64,000 nt of DNA, taken from assembly GCA_011525625.1 (NCBI GenBank), contig WYAX01000020.1, forward strand, positions 62,001 through 126,000. The letters run 5' to 3'. The number at the start of each line of letters is the position of its first letter. The stretch's first letter is position 1. This DNA is from Nitrospira defluvii. GTDB taxonomy: Bacteria; Nitrospirota; Nitrospiria; Nitrospirales; Nitrospiraceae. Under the pieces are notes generated by a model. It ran no database searches and was not told the DNA's origin. It saw only the letters and a list, made by a program, of their open reading frames with translations. Positions 25,456-33,660 of the stretch are shown here, in pieces. Made by a program: the position numbers and the translations under genes.

Positions 25456-25552
25456 TTTCGACTATTACGCCGAGGCTCTACCCATACGGGTTTTCAGTTC
25501 TTGCTGTTTCGGCTATCATGGTGCAGCACTTATGTTTTCGGCGATTATGGTT
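25456..25552 (+). repeat. Imperfect short direct repeats upstream of first element gene
   Basis: TTTCGGCTATCATGGTG (25507-25523) and TTTCGGCGATTATGGTT (25536-25552) agree at 14 of 17 positions, 29 bp apart. A weaker relative, TTTCGACTATTA, starts at 25456. They precede the first element gene by a few dozen bases and could be operators or origin iterons. Confidence 0.4.
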
Positions 25553-25575
25553 TAGCATTTTCGTTTGCAGGCACC

Positions 25576-26196
25576 ATGAACGAATCAACCTTTGATGACT
25601 TACCAGATCCAGCCAAGACAAGCCTGGAGGACTACCTCACAGCCACTACAAAGCGCGCTCGTGCAATCTGGAAGCAACACCACCCCAACCGGAATGTACA
25701 GACAGGCCGGCCATCCCAGCGATCAACAATTGTCGAGGCCTGCGAACGTCTAGCCAATCAGAGGCAAAACGATTTTAGCAATCTGACGCTCGGCAAAATT
25801 GCTCAAAAAATTTCTGAGCGATTGCCAGCGACAAGTAAAACTATTAGCGGAACTACCATTTCGAAACATGCGAGGGAATGGCTAGTTGAAGGGCTGATTT
25901 CTAAACGCTTCTCGCTTGATCAGTTGCCGGTTGGATTGACCCCCTACCTATTTAAAAGCCAGAATTCTTTTGCGTTATTGCGCTGGATTGTTTGTTGGGG
26001 CGCCATCTGCAGAGAGCAACCGGAGGTACAGAAATGGGTGAAGGAAAAATTGGGCATGTTGCCACCAGAGTTACCGCATGAGGTGTTACCCGAGAAATTT
26101 ACGAAGCGCTATAAGAATTGGGAATCGCAGTACGATCAGTGGGTGCTTGGGGGGCTTCTTAAAGCTCAGAATGATCGCCGATCATCTCCCCCCTAG
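25576..26196 (+). CDS. Element protein with possible helix-turn-helix
   Basis: A 206-residue protein of no recognised family. The middle part (NLTLGKIAQKISERLPATSKTISGTTISKHAREWL) reads like a helix-turn-helix that recognises DNA, and the N-terminus is basic (TKRARAIWKQHHPNRN). The start at MNESTFDD is preferred because upstream in-frame sequence overlaps the short direct repeats. As first gene after attL it could be a regulator or a replication accessory protein. Confidence 0.55.
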   Translation: MNESTFDDLPDPAKTSLEDYLTATTKRARAIWKQHHPNRNVQTGRPSQRSTIVEACERLANQRQNDFSNLTLGKIAQKISERLPATSKTISGTTISKHAREWLVEGLISKRFSLDQLPVGLTPYLFKSQNSFALLRWIVCWGAICREQPEVQKWVKEKLGMLPPELPHEVLPEKFTKRYKNWESQYDQWVLGGLLKAQNDRRSSPP

Positions 26197-26338
26197 AAAC
26201 TTCTCGAAGCATTCGGCCCTTTCCTAAAAACCCCCAGAAAAGTGCCTGTTTAAGTTTCTTACCTCCCTGACCTCTTTTCCATCGTGCGGTACTGTTCCAA
26301 GCGAAAGCAGCGGAACGCCACGCAGAAAGGGAGGTCAT

Positions 26339-26581
26339 ATGCAACACAACAGCAATTCAGCCCGCACAAGAAACCGCCGACATCTCGGCCCCCCGCTGAC
26401 ATTTAGTGATTTGCCTGATTGGGTATCGCCATTACAGGCAGCCAGATATCTCCAGTCCGGACTTGTCACCGTTTATGACCTCTGCAAACGAGGCTCCCTT
26501 CCATGCAGACGCTTTGGACGTTTGGTCAGAATCCCCAAAGAATCCTTAAGACCGGCTGATACCACTGGGACAGGCTACTAG
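26339..26581 (+). CDS. Excisionase-type helix-turn-helix protein
   Basis: An 80-residue protein with the HTH_17 (excisionase family) pattern: WVSPLQAARYLQSGLVTVYDLCKRGSLPCRRFGRLVRIPKESL. These small proteins bend DNA to direct integrase towards excision, or act as repressors. The start is preceded by GGGAGGT. It lies four bases before the replication gene and so is likely cotranscribed with it. Confidence 0.8.
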   Translation: MQHNSNSARTRNRRHLGPPLTFSDLPDWVSPLQAARYLQSGLVTVYDLCKRGSLPCRRFGRLVRIPKESLRPADTTGTGY

Positions 26582-26584
26582 TCC

Positions 26585-27487
26585 ATGCGTGAATATGGAA
26601 AGCTCGGCCCAACGTTTTGGACCGGCGAGACCGGTAAGAAGATCAGGCGCAAAGGTCGGGACGCGCAGGTGGCCTCTGCCTATTCAATAACGTCGCCAGG
26701 GTCGAACATGCTGGGCATGTATTACCTTCCCATTCCCGTACTGGCTCATGAAACCGGAATGACCTTGGAAGAGGCATCGAAGGCCCTTCAATGCCTCTCC
26801 GAAGTGGGCTTCGCATACTATGACGATGAATCAGAATACATCTTTGTGCCGAACATGGCACGGTTTCAAATTGGTGAGAGATTGAACGAGAACGACAAGC
26901 GGGTTACTGGCATCAAAAAACAGCTTGAGTCTTCGAGAAAGAGCCCATTTTTCAATCAATTCCTGGACCTCTACCGCGAGCCATTTCACCTTCAAGATGT
27001 AAGTCCCTCTGAAGCCCCACAGAAGCTCCTTCGAAGCCAGGAGCAGGATCAGGAGCATGATCAAGAACAGGAACAGGAGCATTTTGCCGCTACGCCTAAG
27101 TCTGGCGAGCGGCAGCTTGTGAAGGTTGTCGAGGGTAGGACCGTAGGAACTTGGGATGCGTATTCAGCAGCCTACCGATTTCGTTATGGGGTCGATCCAC
27201 ACCGAGACAGAAAGGTCAATGGAGTGTTAGCCAAATTGGTCGATCGATTGGGCCCAGAGGTGGCCCCTCATGTTGCTGCATTTTACGTGGAGCACAACAA
27301 GCCCTTCTACGTCTCAGAGAGGCACCCCGTCGAATTGTTGTTGAAGGATTGTACTGGCCTGAAGACGCAATGGCAGACGGGCGTGAAGGCTACGACCGGC
27401 GAGGCCAGAAATGCGGAAAGACGAGACGATGTGATGGAACAGGTCAAACGCGTCACGGCCATGATGCAAACCAAAGGAGGTGCGTAG
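26585..27487 (+). CDS. Phage replication initiation-type protein
   Basis: A 300-residue protein. The N-terminal 110 residues resemble winged-helix phage replication proteins (MYYLPIPVLAHETGMTLEEASKALQCLSEVGFAYYDDESEYIFVPNMA). A strongly acidic, glutamine-rich linker (about residues 145-162, repeating QEQ and EHD) separates it from a C-terminal domain around PHVAAFYVEHNKPFYVSERHPVELLLKD. The arrangement fits an origin-binding or helicase-loading protein. The following gene starts within its stop codon. Confidence 0.65.
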   Translation: MREYGKLGPTFWTGETGKKIRRKGRDAQVASAYSITSPGSNMLGMYYLPIPVLAHETGMTLEEASKALQCLSEVGFAYYDDESEYIFVPNMARFQIGERLNENDKRVTGIKKQLESSRKSPFFNQFLDLYREPFHLQDVSPSEAPQKLLRSQEQDQEHDQEQEQEHFAATPKSGERQLVKVVEGRTVGTWDAYSAAYRFRYGVDPHRDRKVNGVLAKLVDRLGPEVAPHVAAFYVEHNKPFYVSERHPVELLLKDCTGLKTQWQTGVKATTGEARNAERRDDVMEQVKRVTAMMQTKGGA

Positions 27488-28041
27488 TGGAATTGGCAAA
27501 AGCAGTAGCCGCGACCTTTGCCGTTGTTGGACAAGAAATGCCGGATATTGGCCTTGCCACTATCGTCGGTGAACTCCAGGACTACCCGCTGGGAGATGTC
27601 CTCACGGCCCTTGCGCGCTGCCGAAAAGAGCTTCGGAAAATCACGCTGGCAGACATCATCGATCGCATCCCGAGTGGGCATCCCGGCATCGAAGAGGCCT
27701 GGGCCATGATCGCGGGATTGCTGAGCGATGAAGACCGTTCAGTGGTCTGGACTGACGAAATGGCAGAAGCCTTCGGAGTGGCAAGGCATTTAGCTCATGA
27801 CAAGGTTGCGGCTCGTCTTGCGTTCAAAGAGACCTATTCCAAAGCCCTTGCTGAGGCGCGAGATCAGAAGCGCAGTCCCAAATGGCGGGTGTCGCTGGGA
27901 CATGATCCGCATGGCCGGCAGGGAGCGCTTGAGGAAGCAGTACGCCTTGGACGGATACCAGCGGAGCACGCTCAGAAACTTCTTCCCAATTATTCAATCC
28001 CTGAAGGCGTCACGTTGCCAAAACTTCGAATCATTGCGTAG
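27487..28041 (+). CDS. Replication-associated phage protein of unknown function
   Basis: A 184-residue protein starting at a GTG that overlaps the upstream stop, with a perfect AAGGAGG six bases before it. The middle block (LGDVLTALARCRKELRKITLADIIDRIPSGHPGIEEAWAMI) is of a type often encoded beside phage replication genes. The C-terminal part has WRVSLGHDPHGRQGALEEAVRLGRIPAEHAQKLL. Its role is not established; helicase-loader partner is one possibility. Confidence 0.65.
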   Translation: MELAKAVAATFAVVGQEMPDIGLATIVGELQDYPLGDVLTALARCRKELRKITLADIIDRIPSGHPGIEEAWAMIAGLLSDEDRSVVWTDEMAEAFGVARHLAHDKVAARLAFKETYSKALAEARDQKRSPKWRVSLGHDPHGRQGALEEAVRLGRIPAEHAQKLLPNYSIPEGVTLPKLRIIA

Positions 28042-28055
28042 CGCAAGGGAGATTT

Positions 28056-28232
28056 ATGCAAGTACTTACTGATTCAACTCGAAACCAGGTGATTATTCGA
28101 GGTGAAGGAAGCGAGATCAGACTGTCTTGGGCGGCTGCGTTAAATCTCGGCTCGCTGCTGATTAAGAAATCACAAGAAGCAGAACCCCCAGCGCGGCCTG
28201 GGAAGACGTATGAACCCACGCCTGAGCGGTAA
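28056..28232 (+). CDS. 58-residue element protein
   Basis: A short gene with AAGGGAG before its ATG. The product begins MQVLTDSTRNQVIIRGEG, has a hydrophobic middle (LSWAAALNLGSLLIKK) and a Pro-rich tail. It is in line with its neighbours and separated by only 14 and 18 bases from them. No family was recognised. Confidence 0.55.
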   Translation: MQVLTDSTRNQVIIRGEGSEIRLSWAAALNLGSLLIKKSQEAEPPARPGKTYEPTPER

Positions 28233-28250
28233 GAAAAGGGACGAGTAGGT

Positions 28251-28544
28251 ATGACAGCAAAGGCAGCTAAATCAGCGAACCACAAGGCGAAAACGAATAC
28301 CCCTGGGGGTATGGATTGGCAGGCCTTGGAGACAGTTGGAGATGTGAGGCGGATGTTTCGCTTCTGCATCCTGGAAGTCAAACGAGGCCGGCTGAGCCCA
28401 AAGAAATCAAACGCCATGGTCTATGCAGGCTCGTACATTCTCGCGTCCTTCGAAACTGAAGAGTTCGAACGACGGCTCGCGCAGCTTGAAGCCGATCGCG
28501 GCAGCAATGATGGTGGTGTGATCAACATCTCGGTGAGTAAATGA
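28251..28544 (+). CDS. 97-residue phage-type protein
   Basis: The product has a basic N-terminus and a helical core (WQALETVGDVRRMFRFCILEVKRGRLSPKKSNAMVYAGSYILASF), a pattern seen in small phage proteins preceding structural genes. A terminase-small-subunit-like role was considered but no large subunit follows. Its stop overlaps the next start by ATGA. Confidence 0.55.
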   Translation: MTAKAAKSANHKAKTNTPGGMDWQALETVGDVRRMFRFCILEVKRGRLSPKKSNAMVYAGSYILASFETEEFERRLAQLEADRGSNDGGVINISVSK

Positions 28545-28717
28545 AACGATCAGCACAAGCACGGCTGGAACGATTAGAGAAGGGCAAGAGTGGGCGCAGT
28601 GGAGCCCTCGCTGTTCCGAACCCCTGCACACTAGAGGAATGGGTTGCCAGATGGCAGCACTATAACCCGGAAGAAGCTCAGCCAGCCATTTTGATCGACG
28701 ATAGGAGACCCTCATGA
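28541..28717 (+). CDS. 58-residue element protein
   Basis: A short gene bounded by ATGA overlaps on both sides (28541-28544 and 28714-28717), which strongly supports translation. The product starts MKRSAQARLERLEKG and contains TLEEWVARWQHYNPEEAQPAIL. Its first 20 residues resemble those of the 107-residue protein two genes downstream (MNRSLRSRLDRLAGQ). The function is unknown. Confidence 0.6.
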   Translation: MKRSAQARLERLEKGKSGRSGALAVPNPCTLEEWVARWQHYNPEEAQPAILIDDRRPS

Positions 28718-29067
28718 AATTCATTCAAATCGAAAACATGCATGTCGACGTGGAAAAGATCGAGTTCATCAAAGAAGAGCCGCAACATCTCGACGTTCCG
28801 CGGATTGATGTCTACTACGTCAGCCGTTTGTTTCAGCTGCGTTCTGATTCCCCCAAATGGGCAGAGCTTCAGGCGGTGCTTCCCTCCACCTACCTGAAGA
28901 TCCAGGACGCCTATATCGACGTGACCAACGTCAGCTTTGTCCGAGAAGAAGTCCAGAGCCAGGGCCAGCCGGTATGTGTGATCAAGTATCACGAGCGAGA
29001 GCTACGCGTACTCAAGGGCTCAACAGAATGGAACCAGCTTCAATCCAAGATGTATCCGGAGGCCTAG
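28714..29067 (+). CDS. Protein made of two tandem homologous repeats
   Basis: A 117-residue protein whose two halves align along their length. Residues 3-56 (FIQIENMHVDVEKIEFIKEE ... WAELQAVL) match residues 60-113 (YLKIQDAYIDVTNVSFVREE ... WNQLQSKM). Each half looks like a small beta-rich unit ending in a helix. The start overlaps the previous stop. No known family was identified; a small DNA- or tail-binding protein is possible. Confidence 0.65.
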   Translation: MKFIQIENMHVDVEKIEFIKEEPQHLDVPRIDVYYVSRLFQLRSDSPKWAELQAVLPSTYLKIQDAYIDVTNVSFVREEVQSQGQPVCVIKYHERELRVLKGSTEWNQLQSKMYPEA

Positions 29068-29069
29068 AG

Positions 29070-29393
29070 ATGAATCGCTCGCTGCGCAGCCGGCTGGATC
29101 GCTTGGCAGGGCAAAAACAAGGCGCCCCTCAAGTCGCCTACCTAGAATACGATTCATTGCAAGTACTTGGCGAGGAAGCCATCAAGAAGGCGTTTGAAGC
29201 GGGATATCTCGAACCCGGTTGCGCGTTGATGGTGCTCCCTAAAACGCTGACGCCTGAACAGTGGGAATCCATGATTCCGATTTGGCATGAATGCCTACGA
29301 ACCGGATCGAAATGGGATGAGGTGCCGTACTGGGCCGGGGGCGGGGCCCTGATGCCGAATCAGCTGTTCGATGACGGGAAAACGAATGCATAA
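29070..29393 (+). CDS. 107-residue element protein preceding the tape measure
   Basis: A helical protein beginning MNRSLRSRLDRLAGQKQG, with LGEEAIKKAFEAGYLEPGCALMVLPKTLTPEQWESM. It starts two bases after the previous stop. By position just before a tape-measure gene it could be a tail-assembly chaperone, but the sequence does not show this. Its end overlaps a tiny frame that runs into the tape-measure start. Confidence 0.55.
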   Translation: MNRSLRSRLDRLAGQKQGAPQVAYLEYDSLQVLGEEAIKKAFEAGYLEPGCALMVLPKTLTPEQWESMIPIWHECLRTGSKWDEVPYWAGGGALMPNQLFDDGKTNA

Positions 29394-29448
29394 ATTGAAG
29401 GGGTTGCAAGGCTTGCTAGCCACTTACAAACGCCGGGGGGCCATATGA
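29371..29448 (+). CDS. Tiny overlapping frame bridging to the tape-measure gene
   Basis: A 25-residue frame (20 residues if the internal ATG at 29386 is used) that overlaps the end of the preceding gene in the +1 frame and whose stop forms an ATGA with the tape-measure start. The product is basic (HKLKGLQGLLATYKRRGAI). It may be a coupling peptide, or the tail of a frameshifted version of the preceding protein. Confidence 0.3.
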   Translation: MTGKRMHKLKGLQGLLATYKRRGAI

Positions 29449-31865
29449 CAGAACAAGAAACACTCAAAGTTGTAATCGATCCATCTGGCGTGCAAGCCGG
29501 AGCGAACTCCATTGATGTCGCCATTCAAAGAATATCCAACTCATGGGTTGGCATGTCGGCGAAGGTCTTTGCGGCTGAAATGGCTTTCAAACAGGCCTGG
29601 CAATCCGCCAAGCAAGGGGCGGAATTCGAAGAAAGCATGGCTCGCCTCAATCGACAAATGTCCGGGTATCATTCGAATGCCCAACTCATGATTAACGACT
29701 TGAAGGCGACTTCCAGTGGTCAACTGTCCATGGCGAATTCGGCGCAGTTGGCGAGTCGCGCTCTGGCACAAGGCCTCGACCCCAGCCAGATCCGGACCTT
29801 CACGCAAGCCGCGGACTTGTTGGGCGATGTCATGGGAACGGATTTGAAGACCGCCTTCGATCAGATCCTACAAGGCCTGGCGACCGGCAGGACTCAGATG
29901 CTCGCGAACATTGGAGTCCATCTGGATTTGGAAAAGGAAGTGAAGAATCTCGCCATCGCCACGAATCGCACCACAGAACAAATTACCAAACAAGAACGGG
30001 CAGCCATTGGCGCGAAAGCGGTTATTCAGCAACTTGGTGGGACGCTGGATAAGTTCTCAACAGACGCGGTGTCTGATGCCGACAAGATGGCAGCCGTAGA
30101 AGCGAGATTTGATGACATGACTCTTTCTGTCGGAAGACTCTCCAAGTCTTTCGTAGTGGCCACAGTTGATTTCCTCAAGATGCTGGAAACGATGCGCCAC
30201 GATACCGCGATTAATCCTTTTGCTGCGGCAAATCAGGCCATGAGGCAAGCGACCCCTGGCCACCTGGAAAACCCAACCACGCAGGAAATCATGGGGCGAG
30301 CCATTGTCTCGGATACGCAGGGCAACCTTGCGAGGCAGGCGGCAGACGCGGCCAAGCGGAGCCGAGCATCGGCCAATGTTCCCATGGATCCAAAACTGCG
30401 AGCCTTACAGGTTGAAGGCGGTGCAGAGCGTATGCGGGCACAGATCGAAGCGGATAGAGACAGCAACATTTCAGGCTTTCAGCATCAAAGCCGACTGTTG
30501 GGCTTTGATCAGCAGCAGGGGCAGCAAGGGCCGGGAGCGGGTGTCGGGGCCCTGGACTTCATGAAGGCTCAGCATGAGGCCAAGTTAAGGGAATTGGCCC
30601 TGGCGGGGGAAACACAAAACAAACTGCTGCAGATGGAAACCGAAACCTACCACGCGCGTATTGCGTTGGGCTTCGAAACGACTGAAGACAAGATTCAGGC
30701 AGAAGAAAAGTTTAAGACGCGAGTTGCTTCGATCAATGCCGCAGTGGCGAAGAGTGTGCAGGAGTTCAGCAATACCTCCAGGGAACAAGAAGCGGAGCAG
30801 GCGGTTCTCCGCGGGAAGCTCCAAGAAGAGCTAGGTCGGCAGATTACAGACGGCCTGATTTCCAACTTCAAAGTGGAAGAAGACCTTCGGCACCGATCAC
30901 AGGATGACGCCATCACGTATTACACCAATTTGGCGAAGTTTCAGGACGCCTATGGAACATCCAGAGAAAACCAACTGAAGACTGAATATGACCTGGTGCG
31001 CGCCACGCTGGCGAAGGAATTAGATATCACCTTCGAAACCTCTGAGAAGGTCCTGAATGCCTGGCGGAACGGAGACAGCATCCGCGCGGCCGAACTCCTG
31101 GAAGGCACGCAAAAGACCTGGGATCAGGTCACCTCAATCATGATGGAAGCGCTCGCCAAGCAGCGCGCCGTGAGTGAGAAATATTCTGATGACTTCTTTG
31201 GCGGATTCGCAAAATCAATGCATCGCTATATCCAAGATGACTCCATGTTTGGCTTAGGCGCCGATCAAGCCCGATCTGTTGCGCAAGCCATGCAGCAGGG
31301 CTTAAAAACCTACTTCTTTGACGCTATGGAAGGCAGAATCAAGAGCTTCAAAGACGTGGTGCAGAGTCTCACAGATTTTGCCAAAAACATCATGGCAGAT
31401 GTGTCGTCCAAGATCATCACGCGAAGCATTTTGGGCGGCATCGACAGCTTAATGAGTGGAGGCTCGATCGGCGGTCTAGTCGGGGGGGCTGGCAATGTCG
31501 GCGGGTTTGCCTTGCGTGGCTATGCGAGCGGCGGCATCACTACAGGTCCGTCACTGGCCGGGGAGGCTGGACCTGAAGCCGTGGTGCCACTCCCTAACGG
31601 CCGGTCTATCCCCGTGGAATGGACCGGAGGGCCCTACAACATGCCGGCTCAACCATCGACGCCTCGATCATCCACGAATGTGAACGTGCAGGTGGTCAAC
31701 AATACCGGGGCCGAGGTCGAAGTAAACAAGGGGCCGATGAATGCGGATGGGACGCAGGATATTGAAATCCTCATCAATAACACCGTGAAGAAGGGCATGC
31801 GGAACGGCGTCTTTGATGGTGCCATGAAGCAATTCGGCGCTAATCGTACTCCGGCGAGGCGGTAA
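29445..31865 (+). CDS. Phage tail tape-measure protein
   Basis: An 806-residue protein. The N-terminal half has the alpha-helical tape-measure region (SWVGMSAKVFAAEMAFKQAW, LASRALAQGLDPSQIRTFTQAADLLGDVMG), and a long coiled-coil middle follows. The C-terminus has the lambda-tail type block YASGGITTGPSLAGEAGPEAVVPLPNGRSIPV. Such proteins set the length of long non-contractile tails. A GGGGGG lies shortly before the ATG. No tail-tube or tail-tip genes of usual size surround it, which is unusual. Confidence 0.88.
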   Translation: MTEQETLKVVIDPSGVQAGANSIDVAIQRISNSWVGMSAKVFAAEMAFKQAWQSAKQGAEFEESMARLNRQMSGYHSNAQLMINDLKATSSGQLSMANSAQLASRALAQGLDPSQIRTFTQAADLLGDVMGTDLKTAFDQILQGLATGRTQMLANIGVHLDLEKEVKNLAIATNRTTEQITKQERAAIGAKAVIQQLGGTLDKFSTDAVSDADKMAAVEARFDDMTLSVGRLSKSFVVATVDFLKMLETMRHDTAINPFAAANQAMRQATPGHLENPTTQEIMGRAIVSDTQGNLARQAADAAKRSRASANVPMDPKLRALQVEGGAERMRAQIEADRDSNISGFQHQSRLLGFDQQQGQQGPGAGVGALDFMKAQHEAKLRELALAGETQNKLLQMETETYHARIALGFETTEDKIQAEEKFKTRVASINAAVAKSVQEFSNTSREQEAEQAVLRGKLQEELGRQITDGLISNFKVEEDLRHRSQDDAITYYTNLAKFQDAYGTSRENQLKTEYDLVRATLAKELDITFETSEKVLNAWRNGDSIRAAELLEGTQKTWDQVTSIMMEALAKQRAVSEKYSDDFFGGFAKSMHRYIQDDSMFGLGADQARSVAQAMQQGLKTYFFDAMEGRIKSFKDVVQSLTDFAKNIMADVSSKIITRSILGGIDSLMSGGSIGGLVGGAGNVGGFALRGYASGGITTGPSLAGEAGPEAVVPLPNGRSIPVEWTGGPYNMPAQPSTPRSSTNVNVQVVNNTGAEVEVNKGPMNADGTQDIEILINNTVKKGMRNGVFDGAMKQFGANRTPARR

Positions 31866-31977
31866 TGCCGAACCGCCTATTCGACACACAGACCCATCAC
31901 GGCCGTATGAATAAAGGCAATCGACCTGTGTGCAAACCGATTTGTCAACCGAAGGGCCTTCGAAGGAGGTGCTATCT

Positions 31978-32304
31978 ATGAATTACGTCCCCATGATCGT
32001 CTGTCCGCGACCGTTCACTATGGAAGGCCGAACACAGAAACGTATGCGCCCGGGCATGACGATTGCCGACATGCTTCTTGAGTTCGACCTCAACCCGGAA
32101 ACCTTGCCTGCGCGCGTGCTGATTGATGATTGCGTGGTGGAGAAAGCCTATTGGCACTGTGTCAAGCCAAAGGCGCATCACCTCGTCTCGGTGCGGGTGA
32201 TTCCGGAAGGTGGCAACGGGCAGTCGAAAGACATCCTCCGGATCGTGGCGATGTACCCGTTCGGCACACGGACCCCACAGAACACAGTCAATAGCGGCGA
32301 TTGA
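31978..32304 (+). CDS. Stand-alone beta-grasp (ThiS/MoaD-like) phage protein
   Basis: A 108-residue protein preceded by AAGGAGGT. Its core (MTIADMLLEFDLNPETLPARVLIDDCVVEKAYWHCVKPKAHHLVSVRVIPEGG) has the pattern of the beta-grasp domain found at the N-terminus of lambda gpJ-like tail-tip proteins and related to ThiS/MoaD. Here it is free-standing with no long tip protein after it. There is no C-terminal GG for sulfur transfer. Confidence 0.6.
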   Translation: MNYVPMIVCPRPFTMEGRTQKRMRPGMTIADMLLEFDLNPETLPARVLIDDCVVEKAYWHCVKPKAHHLVSVRVIPEGGNGQSKDILRIVAMYPFGTRTPQNTVNSGD

Positions 32305-32347
32305 TGATGATGCTAAACGGATTTTGCAAACCGAAGGGGTCTTTTCG

Positions 32348-32776
32348 ATGATGAAAGCAGATTTCCCCAAGTTTGAGCGAGCGCTGAGACGCTTCGCTAA
32401 GAAGGTCGAGCTGGACGGCGCCACACTGACAAAACGAGTCGCCTTTGAGCTCTTCACACGCATCGTTGAAAAGACCCCAGTTGATACCGGCCGCGCGCGG
32501 GCGTCGTGGACGATTGCCATTGGTGCGCCGGATCTCCGGATTGTGCCGGAAGGTGAGTATGACAAGTCCATGGCGACGGCTATAGCGAAGGCAAATGCCG
32601 TCCTAGGGAGTTACGGGACCACCGGCCGGCCATTCTTGGTACCGATCTGGATTGCCAACAATCTGCCCTACATCCAGGAATTGGAGCACGGGTCCAGTCA
32701 GCAGGCGCCGAAAGGGATGCTGGCGTTATCACTCAGGGAAGTCACCAACAACTTGAATAAGCTGTCACAGGCTTGA
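32348..32776 (+). CDS. HK97 gp10-like neck/tail completion protein
   Basis: A 142-residue protein with the HK97-gp10 pattern: RVAFELFTRIVEKTPVDTGRARASW followed by NNLPYIQELEHGSSQQAPKGMLALSL. Members sit at the head-tail joint. Two adjacent ATGs are possible starts; AAGGGG lies upstream. In complete phages this gene lies before the tape-measure gene; here it lies after it, so the order is unusual. Confidence 0.8.
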   Translation: MMKADFPKFERALRRFAKKVELDGATLTKRVAFELFTRIVEKTPVDTGRARASWTIAIGAPDLRIVPEGEYDKSMATAIAKANAVLGSYGTTGRPFLVPIWIANNLPYIQELEHGSSQQAPKGMLALSLREVTNNLNKLSQA

Positions 32777-32814
32777 TTCAGGAATTTACAACCAACAAGG
32801 AGGGCCAGGTTCTT

Positions 32815-33555
32815 ATGTTAAACACACCGTCACTTCGAATCATGCTTGCAAACGAGATGGTCAATTACAACCGGCGAAACATGGAGACATACGTCCTCAA
32901 TCGACGAAACGAGCTCCTAGGCGGCGTGCTGAAGAACGTCGAAAGTTTTGAAACGGTTGAAAAGCGTATCACGTCCGATCGGCTCATGAGCGATGAGGGC
33001 AAGCGGGCGAAGCTGGCCGAAGAGGCCACCAAGGCACTCGCAAACTTCAAAGGCTTTGGGGTGAAAATTAAAGAGATCGAGGATCATCTCAGCCAGTTGC
33101 GTAATAAGCTCTTTGTGATCGCGAGACCGAAGCGGGATGAAACGCTGCAGTTTCTCCGAGAGCAAGAGATTCGCGGGCATTATGTTGATATGACGCAGCC
33201 GGAACGGGACGGAGCGTTTATGCATGCCGCTGAACAGGACAAAGACGAAACCCTTCTGGCGTTGCTCGATGCGCCGATGGGGCCAATGGTCACTGAAGAG
33301 GTTAAGGAGAGAGCCTTCGAGGCACGAGCTCAGCGCGTGTTTCCCGCAGACTATAAGACCTACGAGCAAAACGCGAAGCTACTTGAAGTATTGAACGCCA
33401 TGCGAAATGGGATAGCGCAGTGGATGCGATGGTTAGCGGTAGCCGAAGAGACGATCGTTGAGACGCTGCAGCTAGATCCGGAGGAGCGTTTATTGGCGAG
33501 TGATGTGGAGCTTGGCAGACTGTCGCCTACGCAGTTTGTGGCAGCGCGGAGCTAG
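32815..33555 (+). CDS. Element protein of unknown function, 246 residues
   Basis: The start has AAGGAGGG ten bases upstream. The product is mainly helical and charged (MVNYNRRNMETYVLNRRNELLG, KIKEIEDHLSQLRNKLFVIARPKRDETLQFLREQEIRGHYVDM). It has no signal peptide or membrane segment. No family was recognised. It ends the rightward tail-gene run, followed by a hairpin. Confidence 0.5.
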   Translation: MLNTPSLRIMLANEMVNYNRRNMETYVLNRRNELLGGVLKNVESFETVEKRITSDRLMSDEGKRAKLAEEATKALANFKGFGVKIKEIEDHLSQLRNKLFVIARPKRDETLQFLREQEIRGHYVDMTQPERDGAFMHAAEQDKDETLLALLDAPMGPMVTEEVKERAFEARAQRVFPADYKTYEQNAKLLEVLNAMRNGIAQWMRWLAVAEETIVETLQLDPEERLLASDVELGRLSPTQFVAARS

Positions 33556-33578
33556 GCAGTCGGTCACGCGCGATTTGT

Positions 33579-33620
33579 CCCCGCAGCGTGTATGGCTGGG
33601 TGTCCAGCTGTAGTGCGGGG
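33579..33620 (+). terminator. Hairpin after the tail-gene run
   Basis: CCCCGCA (33579-33585) pairs with TGCGGGG (33614-33620), with a second inner stem GCTGG-GTGT-CCAGC. The T-tract is poor (GGTTTTACAG after a gap), so termination is plausible but not certain. Confidence 0.4.
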
Positions 33621-33660
33621 GAGAGGTTTTACAGATGTGCCTCTCTCCCGCATACCTTGG

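Noticed and set aside
29373-29384. Canonical -1 slippery heptamer GGGAAAA for a tail-chaperone frameshift
   Set aside because: The heptamer is not in the codon phase required (it reads GGG AAA A), and the overlapping frame is +1, not -1.
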